64,000 bases of DNA from Massilia eburnea (GTDB lineage Bacteria; Pseudomonadota; Gammaproteobacteria; Burkholderiales; Burkholderiaceae_D). The notes beneath the pieces are model-generated. The model saw only the letters and a list, made by a program, of their open reading frames with translations. It was not told the origin of the DNA and ran no database searches. Shown here in pieces: positions 53,659 through 62,664 of the stretch. The position numbers and the translations under genes are program-made. Numbering within the stretch: the first letter of the stretch is position 1; each line of letters opens with the position of its first letter. The stretch is from positions 62,001-126,000 of the forward strand of contig NZ_WNKX01000011.1 of the NCBI RefSeq assembly GCF_009720745.1, in the 5' to 3' direction.

Positions 53659-56438
53659 GCGCCTGCAGCCTCCATCGCTTTGCCGCCGCCAAAACTGGTC
53701 TGGGGCTGTACCTGCCCGCCCAGCGTCAGCTTGATCGCACAGTATTTGAATTCGGGGATCTTGCCGAACGGGTCCAGTGCCGGATTGGTCAGCTTGTTGA
53801 TCGCCGCTTCGTAATAGCAGAAAGGCACAAACACCGCGCCGCGCGGCGAGCTTTCGTCGGCCCGGGCGTACAGCGAGACCTGGCCCCGCCGCGAGGCGAT
53901 CGTCACGACGTCGCCCGGCTTGCCGCCTAGCGCCGCCAAATCAAGCGGATGCACCAGCGCCACCGGGTCCGGTTCGAGCGCGTCGAGGACGGCCGTGCGG
54001 CGCGTCATGCTGCCCGTGTGCCAGTGTTCCAGCTGACGGCCGGTAATCAGCACTTGCGGGTATTCGGCGTCCGGCCTTTCGTCGGCGGGAATGATATCGG
54101 CGGGCACAAAGCGCGCCCTGCCCGACTCGCGCGGGAAATCCTCGGTGAACACCACCGGCGTGCCGGGATCGCCCTCGGCCAGGCAGGGATAGGTGACGGC
54201 ATGTTCGCGCTCCAGCCGCTCCCACGTGATGCCGGCGATGCTGGGCATTACCTGCCGCATTTCCGCGAACACGTCGGCTGCGCCGCCATATTGCCAATCG
54301 AGCCCGAGGCGTTGCGCCATTTGCTGGATGATCCACAGCTCCTGGCGCGCTTCGCCCGGCGGCTCGAGCGCCTGGCGGCCGATTTGCACCATGCGGTCGG
54401 TATTGGTAAAGCTGCCGGTCTTCTCTGGAAATGCGCTGGCGGGCAGGATGACGTCGGCCAGGTAGGCCGTTTCGGTCAGGAAGATGTCCTGGACCACCAG
54501 GTGTTCGAGGGACGCCAGCGCGGCGCGCGCATGATTGGCGTCGGGGTCGGACATGGCGGGATTCTCACCCATGATGTACATGCCCTTGACCTCGCCGGAC
54601 TTGGCGGCGTCCATCACTTCCACCACGGTCAGGCCAGGCTTATCGTCGAGCGTGCCGGGAGAAAGCCCCCAGGCGCTTTCAAAGCGGGCTTTGGCGGCGG
54701 GTTCGGCCACGCGCTGGTAATCGGGATACATCATCGGGATCAGGCCAGCATCGGAGGCGCCTTGCACATTGTTCTGGCCGCGCAGCGGATGCAGGCCGGT
54801 GCCAGGGCGGCCGATCTGGCCCGTCATCAGCGCCAGCGCGATCAGGCAGCGCGCATTGTCGGTGCCGTGGACGTGCTGCGAAATGCCCATGCCCCACAGG
54901 ATCATCGACGCGCGCGAAGCAGCATATTGGCGTGCTACGGCGCGGATGGTGTCCGCCTCGATGCCGCAGATTGGCGCCATCGCCTCGGGACTGAATTCGG
55001 CAACGTTGGCCGCCAGTTCCTCATAACCTATGGTGCGGCTGGCGATGAAGTTCCTGTCCACCAGCCCTTCCGTGACAATGACGTGCATCATGGCGTTCAG
55101 CAGCGCGACATCGGTATCGGGCTGGAATTGCAGGAAACGATGTGCAATGCGCGACAGGTCGGATCGGCGCGGGTCGCACACGATCAGCTTCGTGCCCTGC
55201 TTTACCGCATTCTTGATCCAGGTCGCAGCTACCGGATGGTTGACCGCTGGATTGGCGCCGATCAGGACCACCACCTCGGCCTTCATCACATCCTTGACGG
55301 GATTGGAAACCGCGCCCGAGCCTATCCCCTCCAGCAACGCCGCTACCGAGGAGGCATGGCACAGGCGCGTGCAATGATCGACGTTATTGCTGCCAAAGCC
55401 GGTGCGCACCAGTTTCTGGAACAGGTAGGCCTCTTCGTTGCTGCCCTTGGCGGAGCCGAATCCGGCCAGTGCGCGCGGGCCGTGCGCATCGCGGATGGCC
55501 GCCAGCTTGCCGCCGGCCAGCGCCAGCGCTTCTTCCCAGCTGGCTTCGCGGAACACATCGGATACGCGCTCAGGGTCCATGGCGAAATCGCCCGATTTGG
55601 GTGGTGCGTCGGCGCGCCGCACCAGCGGTCTGGTCAGGCGTTGCGGGTGGTGGGCATAGTCGAAGCCATAGCGGCCCTTCACGCACAGCCGGCCCTGGTT
55701 GGCGGGGCCGTTGCGGCCTTCCACGAAAAGGATCCTGTTGTCCTTGACGTTGTAGGTGAGCTGGCAGCCTACGCCGCAATAGGGGCAGACCGATTCGACC
55801 TGTTTGTCCGGCACTGCGAGCGCGGCATCGCGCGCCGGCATCAGTGCGCCAGTCGGGCAAGCCTGCACGCACTCTCCGCAAGCAACGCAAGTCGATGCGC
55901 CCATCGGATCATCCATGTCGAAAACAATTTTCTCCTGCTCGCCACGCCGGGCCAGGCCAATCACGTCGTTCATCTGCTCATCGCGGCAGGCGCGCAGGCA
56001 GCGTGTGCACTGGATGCAGGCGTCGAGGTTGACGGCAATGGCGGCATGGGTCAGGTCACGCATCGGCTGCGTGCGGGCGGCGAAGCGCGGCTTGCCGACG
56101 GAGAGCTTGGCGGCCCAATGTTCGACTTCGTTATGCCGTGTGTGGCCTTGCTCCGGCATGTCGGCCAACAGCAGTTCAAGCACCATTTTCTGCGCAGCGA
56201 CGGCGCGCGCGCTGTCGCTGCGCACATGCATGCCTTGCACAGGATGGCGGCAACATGATGGCGCCAGCACCCGCTCACCATCAATCTCCACCATGCATGC
56301 GCGGCAGTTGCCGGCGGCGGCCATGCCGTCCTTGTAGCACAGATGCGGAATGTCGACACCTTCGCGGCGCGCTGCTTGCAGCAGCGTTTCGCCCTCTGCG
56401 GCCTGCACGGCGCGGCCATTGAGTTCGAAAGCAATCAT
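53655..56438 (-). CDS. fdsA: NAD-linked formate dehydrogenase, catalytic subunit alpha
   Basis: A 927-residue molybdopterin enzyme oxidising formate to CO2. The ATG at 56438 has GAGGTGAT upstream; the in-frame start at 56564 lies in the previous gene. N-terminal 2Fe-2S ligands are Cys34, Cys45, Cys48 and Cys62. Two ferredoxin 4Fe-4S sites (DACIQCTRCLRACRDEQ and STCVACGECVQACPTGA) follow, then CPYCGVGC, then the cofactor-binding domain with active-site Cys in DHCTRLCHASS. No cysteines appear between the 2Fe-2S domain and the ferredoxin sites, where the extra His/Cys cluster of NuoG-type proteins would be. Context with tupBCA suggests tungsten. Confidence 0.93.
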   Translation of the reverse strand: MIAFELNGRAVQAAEGETLLQAARREGVDIPHLCYKDGMAAAGNCRACMVEIDGERVLAPSCCRHPVQGMHVRSDSARAVAAQKMVLELLLADMPEQGHTRHNEVEHWAAKLSVGKPRFAARTQPMRDLTHAAIAVNLDACIQCTRCLRACRDEQMNDVIGLARRGEQEKIVFDMDDPMGASTCVACGECVQACPTGALMPARDAALAVPDKQVESVCPYCGVGCQLTYNVKDNRILFVEGRNGPANQGRLCVKGRYGFDYAHHPQRLTRPLVRRADAPPKSGDFAMDPERVSDVFREASWEEALALAGGKLAAIRDAHGPRALAGFGSAKGSNEEAYLFQKLVRTGFGSNNVDHCTRLCHASSVAALLEGIGSGAVSNPVKDVMKAEVVVLIGANPAVNHPVAATWIKNAVKQGTKLIVCDPRRSDLSRIAHRFLQFQPDTDVALLNAMMHVIVTEGLVDRNFIASRTIGYEELAANVAEFSPEAMAPICGIEADTIRAVARQYAASRASMILWGMGISQHVHGTDNARCLIALALMTGQIGRPGTGLHPLRGQNNVQGASDAGLIPMMYPDYQRVAEPAAKARFESAWGLSPGTLDDKPGLTVVEVMDAAKSGEVKGMYIMGENPAMSDPDANHARAALASLEHLVVQDIFLTETAYLADVILPASAFPEKTGSFTNTDRMVQIGRQALEPPGEARQELWIIQQMAQRLGLDWQYGGAADVFAEMRQVMPSIAGITWERLEREHAVTYPCLAEGDPGTPVVFTEDFPRESGRARFVPADIIPADERPDAEYPQVLITGRQLEHWHTGSMTRRTAVLDALEPDPVALVHPLDLAALGGKPGDVVTIASRRGQVSLYARADESSPRGAVFVPFCYYEAAINKLTNPALDPFGKIPEFKYCAIKLTLGGQVQPQTSFGGGKAMEAAGA

Positions 56439-58138
56439 CGGATCACCTCGTGCGGGAAGTATTTCAGCACGCAGTCCACCGGGTTGGGCGCAGCCTGCCC
56501 CAGGCCGCAGATCGATGCGTCGCGCATTACCTGCGACAGTTCGCCGAGCAGGCTGGCGTCCCATACCGGCTGCTCAATCAGTCCGACCGCCTTGGCGGTG
56601 CCGGCGCGGCACGGCGTGCATTGGCCGCAGGACTCGTGGCGGAAAAAGCGCATCATGTTTCCGGCCGCGGCCCGCGCGCTGTCGTGCTGCGACAATACGA
56701 TGATGGCCGCGGAGCCGATAAAGCACCCATACGGTTGCAGGGTATCGAAGTCGAGGGCGATATTGGCCATGCTGGCGGGCAGGATGCCGCCGGATGCGCC
56801 GCCCGGCAGGTAGGCGTATAGCTGGTGGCCGTCCAGCATGCCGCCGCAGTATTCGTCGATCAGTTCTTGCGCCGTAATGCCGGCCGGGGCCAGCTTGACG
56901 CCGGGCAGTTTGACGCGACCGGAGACGGAGAACGAGCGCAACCCCTTGCGGCCATGGCGGCCATGGCTGGCGAACCATTTCGCGCCCTTGGCCAGAATCT
57001 CGGGAACCCAGTACAGGGTCTCGAAATTGTGCTCCAGCGTTGGGCGGCCGAACAATCCTTTCTGCGCCACGAACGGCGGGCGCAGGCGTGGCATGCCGCG
57101 CTTGCCCTCGATCGATTCGATCATCGCGGATTCTTCGCCGCAAATATAGGCGCCTGCCCCGCGCCGCAAATGGATGCGCGGCTCTGCCGGCGCCAGGCGC
57201 TCCAACTCCCGTTGCAGCAGCTTGCGGCAAGCGTGGTATTCGTCGCGCAGGTAGACGTAGATGTCGTCGATGCCGACGGCCCAGGCGGCGATCAGCATGC
57301 CTTCGATGAACTGGCGCGGATTGCGTTCGAGGTAGTAGCGGTCCTTGAAAGTACCCGGCTCGCCTTCGTCGATATTGACCGCCATCAGGCGCGGGCCCGG
57401 CTCCTCGCGCACGATGCGCCACTTGCGCCCCGCTGGAAAGCCTGCACCGCCCAATCCGCGCAGGCCGGAGTCTTCCAGCTCCGCGATCACCGATTCAACT
57501 GTCCGCGCGCCGGAAAGGCAATCACGCAGCACCGCAAAGAGCGCTCCGCCGCCGCTGCCCGCGCCAGCCTCGGCGCCGCCCTCGCCCGCACTGCGCGCCG
57601 CCAAAGCCGCAGCGCCCGGCCCGGCATCATCGGCGGCAACGGTTGTCGCAACGCTCTCGCAACTGGCCCGTGCCAGCGCACGCTGGCCGACCAGCACCGC
57701 CGGCGCCTGCTCGCAGCGCCCAATGCAAGGTGCGGAAATCACCCTTACATCGCGCCCGAGCAAGGCAGGCAGGTGCGCCAGCAGTTCGCCCGCACCGGCA
57801 AGCTCGCACGGCAAGCCGTCGCACACACGCACCGTCAGCGCAGGCGGTGCGGACTCGCCTTCCAGGACAATATCGAAATGGTGGTAGAAAGAGGCGACTT
57901 CAAAGACCTCGACTTGCGCCAGCCTCAGTTCGGAAGCCAGGGCCGCCAGGTGCGCGGCCGACAAGCAGCCATACGCATCCTGGATCAGATGAAGGTATTC
58001 GATCAGCAAATCGCGCCGGCGCGGCGAAGCGCCGAGTAAAGCCTGCACTTGCTGCAACGCAGCAACATCAACCTGCCTGCCTTTCGGCCGCTGGCGTTTG
58101 CGTTCCCGGCTGGCACCCTGCACTGCAATAGGAATCAT
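56435..58138 (-). CDS. fdsB: Fused formate dehydrogenase gamma-beta subunit (FdsG-FdsB, NuoE-NuoF-like)
   Basis: A 567-residue fusion. Residues about 20-150 form a NuoE-type thioredoxin-like 2Fe-2S domain with cysteines in VCDGLPC and SAPCIGRC. A Gly/Ala-rich linker (about 155-195) leads to a NuoF-type domain with the NADH/FMN region GLRGLGGAGFPAGRKW and a C-terminal 4Fe-4S motif ESCGQCTPCRAG. It passes electrons from FdsA to NAD. The ATG at 58138 follows GAGGTGA; a GTG at 58150 overlaps that site. In most fds operons these are two genes. It overlaps fdsA by 4 bp and starts the operon. Confidence 0.9.
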   Translation of the reverse strand: MIPIAVQGASRERKRQRPKGRQVDVAALQQVQALLGASPRRRDLLIEYLHLIQDAYGCLSAAHLAALASELRLAQVEVFEVASFYHHFDIVLEGESAPPALTVRVCDGLPCELAGAGELLAHLPALLGRDVRVISAPCIGRCEQAPAVLVGQRALARASCESVATTVAADDAGPGAAALAARSAGEGGAEAGAGSGGGALFAVLRDCLSGARTVESVIAELEDSGLRGLGGAGFPAGRKWRIVREEPGPRLMAVNIDEGEPGTFKDRYYLERNPRQFIEGMLIAAWAVGIDDIYVYLRDEYHACRKLLQRELERLAPAEPRIHLRRGAGAYICGEESAMIESIEGKRGMPRLRPPFVAQKGLFGRPTLEHNFETLYWVPEILAKGAKWFASHGRHGRKGLRSFSVSGRVKLPGVKLAPAGITAQELIDEYCGGMLDGHQLYAYLPGGASGGILPASMANIALDFDTLQPYGCFIGSAAIIVLSQHDSARAAAGNMMRFFRHESCGQCTPCRAGTAKAVGLIEQPVWDASLLGELSQVMRDASICGLGQAAPNPVDCVLKYFPHEVIR

Positions 58139-58249
58139 GTGCTGATTCACCTCGCGATTGGCGTTTGCTTACCTCAGGGTATCATGCGTAGCCCTGTGGC
58201 GGAATATGTTAATTTCAACATAAGGATGCCACAGTGCGGAGGTACGCCC

Positions 58250-58660
58250 GTGGAAAATTTGCAGTCACTGGCGTCCATGTTGGACTTGTACCAGCTCAGC
58301 CTGACCGCCGTACTCGTCCTGCACGCCCTCAGCCTGGTGCCGCAATGGCAGCACCAATACTTCAACCCGCGCCTGCTGCGCGTGGCAATGCTGGGGATGA
58401 TGCTGGGGATGGGGCAAGGTGCGGTCATCGTGGCCGCAGTCGAGCACGCTACATTCGTGCACGGCGGCGGCATCGCAATGCTTGGCGCCGCCATCATGAT
58501 GCATGCCTGGGTCGCCTTGCAGAACCTGCTGGCCAGCTACGCGTTCGTCAACTTGCACCGCCCGTGCGCGATCATGGCGTACCGCATGCTGTGGGCCCAG
58601 CGCCCGCTCGGCTATCTCAGCGCCGCGCTGACAATGGTCGCGGGCTTTACCCTGATGTGA
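58250..58660 (+). CDS. Small integral membrane protein of unknown function
   Basis: A 136-residue protein. GTG at 58250 is preferred because GGAGG ends seven bases upstream; in-frame ATG codons back to 58049 run opposite the fds gene. Three to four hydrophobic stretches are visible (LTAVLVLHALSLV, LGMMLGMGQGAVIVAAVEHA, IAMLGAAIMMHAWVALQNLL, LGYLSAALTMVAGF). The family is not recognised. It is divergent from the formate dehydrogenase operon and ends next to the convergent hydrolase gene. Confidence 0.65.
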   Translation: MENLQSLASMLDLYQLSLTAVLVLHALSLVPQWQHQYFNPRLLRVAMLGMMLGMGQGAVIVAAVEHATFVHGGGIAMLGAAIMMHAWVALQNLLASYAFVNLHRPCAIMAYRMLWAQRPLGYLSAALTMVAGFTLM

Positions 58661-59839
58661 TCAGTTGCGGCCGGCAGTGCCATGCTCGGGCCAGACGATA
58701 TCGTTATCGACAGAATACAGGCGGCACGGTTCCTTGCTGGCTGCCTGGCAAGCTGCCAGCGCCTTCTCATTGGTGTTCTCGCCCTCTTCCGCCCAGCCCC
58801 AGGAACCGGTAGGCGAAATGGCAAACGCACGCGGCGTCGCCTTCTGCAGGAATTCGCGGTACTGCTCGCGGCCGCGCTGGGGCACGAACGGCACGGCATC
58901 CACATCTTCAAGCGCCGCGTAATGCGTAGCGCGCTGCACTGGAGGATCGGCCACCGCGTACACCTCCCGCGTCGGCATGCCGATCTCGCCCAGGAAACGC
59001 TCCACTTCCGGCAGCCAGATCGTCGCACCGTCGCGATTGCCGAGCAAGCCGTGGGCGTCTTTCTTGAATGGGCCAAAAGCCACCATTTCCGCCTTGCCGC
59101 CGGCCGCCGTGAACGCGCTATGCATCCGGGCCGCGAGTTCCGGACCGAAGTAGCTGTCGTTGGCGCCATACATCCACATGCTCGGCACCTTGTTGCGGCG
59201 GCCGTATTCGGTGAAGGCTTTGACCAGCGCACGGCGCCAGTCGCACAGGTCGCCGTGCACTTTCAGGCCGCCGGCAAAGTTCATGACGCCACGCACGCCC
59301 GGCAATTCCTGGGTGGCAGCGGCCATGCTGGCCAAGCCGCCGAAGGACTGGCCCGCCAGCACGATATGTTCGTTATCGACCCAAGGCTGCGCGCGCGCAT
59401 AGCGCACCACGTCCGCAATGTCGCCCGCCTGCTCGTAGCCATTGGCGGTCATATTGCAGCCGTATTCGACGAATTTGCCGGTGGAATTGGCGAAGCCGGT
59501 GCGCATTGGCACCATCACCGCATAGCCGCGGCGCACGAAGGCCGTGGCCAGGTAAATGAAGCGGTCGCGGGCCTGCAGCTTGGGGTTGCCCGGCGCCTTG
59601 CCATGGTTGACGATCAGCAGCGGGAATGGGCCCGGGCCGGGCGGACGGAACACGGTGGTTTCCAGCTGCACGTCCTGCGCACGGCCGGCTGGAATCTTGA
59701 TAATTTGCTCATTCAGGCGTGCATCGAGCGCGGCTTCCCCCGCCTGCGCAAATGGCAGGCTGGCGCAGGCCAGCAATAGGGCGGCAAGTCGGGTGGCGAA
59801 GGCTTTGATGATGCGCTCCGGAACGATGCGTTTGGGCAA
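58661..59839 (-). CDS. Exported alpha/beta hydrolase (dienelactone hydrolase/peptidase-like)
   Basis: A 392-residue protein whose only fitting start is TTG at 59839. A signal peptide (IKAFATRLAALLLACASLPFA) precedes the mature domain. The oxyanion region LLIVNHGKAPGNP, nucleophile Ser in VLAGQSFGGLAS, acid in MYGANDSYFG and His in KKDAHGLLG form a triad like dienelactone hydrolases and S9-type peptidases. After residue 290 there is an extra C-terminal domain of about 100 residues containing two cysteines (LAACQAASKEPCR). The substrate is unknown; it acts in the periplasm. Confidence 0.8.
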   Translation of the reverse strand: MPKRIVPERIIKAFATRLAALLLACASLPFAQAGEAALDARLNEQIIKIPAGRAQDVQLETTVFRPPGPGPFPLLIVNHGKAPGNPKLQARDRFIYLATAFVRRGYAVMVPMRTGFANSTGKFVEYGCNMTANGYEQAGDIADVVRYARAQPWVDNEHIVLAGQSFGGLASMAAATQELPGVRGVMNFAGGLKVHGDLCDWRRALVKAFTEYGRRNKVPSMWMYGANDSYFGPELAARMHSAFTAAGGKAEMVAFGPFKKDAHGLLGNRDGATIWLPEVERFLGEIGMPTREVYAVADPPVQRATHYAALEDVDAVPFVPQRGREQYREFLQKATPRAFAISPTGSWGWAEEGENTNEKALAACQAASKEPCRLYSVDNDIVWPEHGTAGRN

Positions 59840-59899
59840 TGTCCCAGATTCTTATGCGCACGGCTGAGGAAAGCAATCCCAAAACGTCAACCGTAGCAA

Positions 59900-60457
59900 T
59901 TAACTCATCCTGGAAAGCAGGTTTCGTACGGATTCCAGCACTTCATCGGCCAATTGCGGGTCGGATTTGTAGACATTCCGCGACACCGAGATGGCGCCGA
60001 CCAGGGCAGCCATGATGGCCTGCGCCTGCTGTTGCTGCCCTTCCCCGGCCGGCAAGCGGCTGCGGATGTAGTCGACCATCTGCCGGTAGCCGCTCGTATA
60101 GTTGGCGGCGACGGCCGCATCCTGCCGCGCCACCTCGCTGGCAGCGGCAGCCAGCGGACAGCCTTCAGCCAGGTTGTCGCGCTGCTCCGGCGCCAGGTAA
60201 TAGCCGATCAGTTCTTGCAGCGTGACGGGGCGTGCAGTGACCTTGCCAAAGGCGGAACGGGTGCTGAATTGCATGGCTTCGGCCGCCAGCGCGTCCTTGG
60301 AGGGAAAATGGGCGTACAGCGCGCCGTGCGTCAGCCCGGCTGCCTTGCTGATTTCCGCCACGCCCACACCATCGATCCCCTTTTCGCGGAACAGGCGCGC
60401 CGCGGTTTCGACCAGCAATTGCCGGTTTTCCGCCGCTTTTTCCTTGGTGATCTTCAT
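59900..60457 (-). CDS. TetR-family transcriptional regulator
   Basis: A 185-residue regulator. The ATG at 60457 follows GGGAGGGG; an in-frame start at 60478 is less likely. The helix-turn-helix VAEISKAAGLTHGALYAHFP is typical, and a C-terminal ligand domain with the CPLAAAASEVARQDAA segment resembles the AcrR/TetR_C group. It lies upstream of, and on the same strand as, the exported hydrolase gene (60-bp gap), a possible target. Confidence 0.9.
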   Translation of the reverse strand: MKITKEKAAENRQLLVETAARLFREKGIDGVGVAEISKAAGLTHGALYAHFPSKDALAAEAMQFSTRSAFGKVTARPVTLQELIGYYLAPEQRDNLAEGCPLAAAASEVARQDAAVAANYTSGYRQMVDYIRSRLPAGEGQQQQAQAIMAALVGAISVSRNVYKSDPQLADEVLESVRNLLSRMS

Positions 60458-60571
60458 GGCAAGCCCCTCCCGCATCAATCATTGCGACCATCATCATACC
60501 ATGTGTTGCGTCGCATGCCTATTTTTTGGGCAGGAGGTTTGTTTCCACATGGAATCGGTTAAACTAGTGCC

Positions 60572-60907
60572 ATGGCAATCTCCGCACTCCAAGCCGGCCT
60601 TTCCGGCCTCCAATCCAACCAGCAGGCGCTGGCGGTGGAGGGACACAACGTCGCCAACCTGTCGACGCAGAATTTCCAGCCGCAGCAAGCCAATTTCCAG
60701 GAAACGCCAGGCGGCACCACGGTCACCATTTCCACCGCCGCGCGCGGACTGTCGGCGGCGAATAATGCCGGTGGCGCACCTTCGGGCACCGATCCGGCCA
60801 GCTCCATCACCAACTCTCTGGTCTACAAGGCCAATTTCGACCTGTCCGCCAAAGTAGTGAAGGCGGCGGATGAGCGAATCGGCACACTGCTGGATATCCA
60901 GGCTTAA
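60572..60907 (+). CDS. Mini flagellar rod-like protein (FlgC/FlgE N- and C-terminal regions only)
   Basis: A 111-residue protein. The N-terminal 35 residues (SALQAGLSGLQSNQQALAVEG, HNVANLSTQNF) match the flagellar rod/hook N-terminal motif. The C-terminal 30 residues (NSLVYKANFDLSAKVVKAADERIGTLLDI) match the matching C-terminal coiled-coil region. The usual central domain is replaced by a short Gly/Ala/Thr-rich linker. No other flagellar gene is nearby. It may be a degenerate relic or a small axial-like structural protein. No clear ribosome site is seen. Confidence 0.7.
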   Translation: MAISALQAGLSGLQSNQQALAVEGHNVANLSTQNFQPQQANFQETPGGTTVTISTAARGLSAANNAGGAPSGTDPASSITNSLVYKANFDLSAKVVKAADERIGTLLDIQA

Positions 60908-60961
60908 CGTGCGCGCCTTACCGCGCTATGCTGTCATATGGGCAGCGTGGTGGAGGCTAGC

Positions 60962-61603
60962 ATGGACGACATCGAACTCCCCCTTCAGGACCGCCGGCAG
61001 GCCGCCGAACTGCTGGCTGACAGGCTTGCCCATCTGCGCGGCAGCAATCCATTAATCCTCGCCATTCCCCGCGGCGCCGTGCCGATGGGACGCATCATTG
61101 CCGACCGCCTGCAGGGTGAGCTCGACGTCGTGCTGGTGCGGAAGATCCCCTCTGCTATTGATCCCGAACTGGCCGTCGGCGCCGTCGACGAGCACGGCAA
61201 CCGCGAACTGGCGCCCTACTTCAACCGCACACGGACCAGCATGGAATGGGTCGAGCTGCAAACCCACGAGCAGGTGGAATTGATGCGGCGCCGGCGCGCT
61301 TCGTATGGCAGCCAGCGGCCGCCCGCCAATCCCGAAGGCCGCATCGTGGTGATTGTGGACGACGGCCTGGCGACCGGCTCCACCATGGCCGCGGCCCTGC
61401 GCGCCACGCGCGCCCGCAAGCCTTTCCAATTATTGGCCGCCGTGCCGGTGGCTGCCCCGGATTCGCTGGACATCATTGCGCCGCTGGCGGACGGCATCGT
61501 CTACCTGGCCGCGCCGATGAATTTCATGTCGGTCAGCCGCCATTACCGCAGCTTCCCGCAAGTATCGGAAGAAGAAGTGCTGGAGCTGCTCAAGCGCCAG
61601 TAG
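60962..61603 (+). CDS. Phosphoribosyltransferase family protein
   Basis: A 213-residue protein. GGAGG precedes the ATG at 60962; the in-frame ATG at 60938 lacks a site. The PRPP-binding loop VVIVDDGLATGSTM is intact, preceded by LAIPRGAVPMGRIIADRLQG and VVLVRKIPSAIDPELAVGAV, matching the predicted phosphoribosyltransferases often found with dienelactone hydrolase or universal stress genes. The substrate is unknown; it is probably cytosolic. It follows the mini flagellar gene on the same strand. Confidence 0.85.
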   Translation: MDDIELPLQDRRQAAELLADRLAHLRGSNPLILAIPRGAVPMGRIIADRLQGELDVVLVRKIPSAIDPELAVGAVDEHGNRELAPYFNRTRTSMEWVELQTHEQVELMRRRRASYGSQRPPANPEGRIVVIVDDGLATGSTMAAALRATRARKPFQLLAAVPVAAPDSLDIIAPLADGIVYLAAPMNFMSVSRHYRSFPQVSEEEVLELLKRQ

Positions 61604-61657
61604 TGCGACTTTGAAGCGCCGCGTGTGCGACACTCAAGCCCAGGAGGCAGCCAGCGC

Positions 61658-62611
61658 ATGACCGACCACGACCCACGCAAACATGATCGCCGCGAAGGCG
61701 ACCGCGGACAACGGCGCCGTGCCGGCGACGCACCGCACTACCTCGATCCCGGCGAAACCATCTTCAGCCTCTGGGGCCGCGTCATCCTGGCGCGCTACAA
61801 GCGCTGGGCGGCAGCCGCCACGCGGCACATCATCCAGCGGCCTTTGCACATCGGCGTCTCAGCCCGCATCTACCATCCCGAACCCGGCGCCACCGGTTTG
61901 CGCAGCAAGAACCTGCAATACCTCGAAGAGTCGGTGGCGCAGTGGGTCATGTCGCGCGACGTGCTGGTATTCATGATCCCCACCGTGAACACGTCGGGTC
62001 TGCTGCACCCTTCCAATATCCGCCTGCGCGATTACGCCAAGCACCTGGACGGACTGGTGCTGCAAGGCGGCGCCGACGTCTCGCCGCAAAGCTATGCCGA
62101 AGCGCCCACCAAACCCGAATGGAGCGGCGACCGCGCGCGCGACATGTACGAGCTGGAACTGCTGCACGAATTCGTCGAAGCGGGCAAGCCGGTGCTGGGC
62201 ATCTGCCGCGGATGCCAACTGCTCAATGTGGCCTTTGGCGGTACGCTGTACCAGGATATTGCGACCGACGTGCCGGACGCGCATCCGCACGTCTCAGACG
62301 ACTACGACCGGCACCGGCACGAAGTCACCTTCCCGCCTGGTTCGTCCCTGCCCGCCATGGTGAAGGGCCCGCAACGCGCGCTGGTGAACTCAATCCACCA
62401 CCAGGCTGTGAAGTCGCTGGGCAAAGACATGCAAGTCGAAGCGCTGTCCTACCCAGACAATATGATTGAAGCGATACGCTACCAAAGGGCGCCCTTCGTG
62501 ATGGGCCTGCAATGGCACCCCGAATTCCACCGCGCCGGCGGGGTTGAACTGCTGGACTGCACCGGCATCCTCGACAGCTTCCTGCGCGCCGCCCGCGAGA
62601 CCCGTTTTTAG
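61658..62611 (+). CDS. Gamma-glutamyl-gamma-aminobutyrate hydrolase family protein (peptidase C26)
   Basis: A 317-residue class I glutamine amidotransferase-like hydrolase. AGGAGG lies upstream of the ATG at 61658. The first 60 residues are a highly charged tail (DHDPRKHDRREGDRGQRRR) not typical of PuuD. Catalytic Cys183 is in LGICRGCQLLN and the His-Glu pair in LQWHPEFH; LVLQGGADVSP is the conserved oxyanion-side segment. It probably cleaves gamma-glutamyl compounds from polyamine breakdown or folylpolyglutamate-like substrates. Confidence 0.9.
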   Translation: MTDHDPRKHDRREGDRGQRRRAGDAPHYLDPGETIFSLWGRVILARYKRWAAAATRHIIQRPLHIGVSARIYHPEPGATGLRSKNLQYLEESVAQWVMSRDVLVFMIPTVNTSGLLHPSNIRLRDYAKHLDGLVLQGGADVSPQSYAEAPTKPEWSGDRARDMYELELLHEFVEAGKPVLGICRGCQLLNVAFGGTLYQDIATDVPDAHPHVSDDYDRHRHEVTFPPGSSLPAMVKGPQRALVNSIHHQAVKSLGKDMQVEALSYPDNMIEAIRYQRAPFVMGLQWHPEFHRAGGVELLDCTGILDSFLRAARETRF

Positions 62612-62664
62612 TGCTCTTCAACGAATGGCAGGTACCCCATTTGCTATTGACTTAACTCAATACA

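Noticed and set aside
53949-56258. 769-residue open frame antisense to fdsA
   Set aside because: Shadow frame caused by high GC at codon third positions; the sense strand holds all Fe-S and cofactor motifs.
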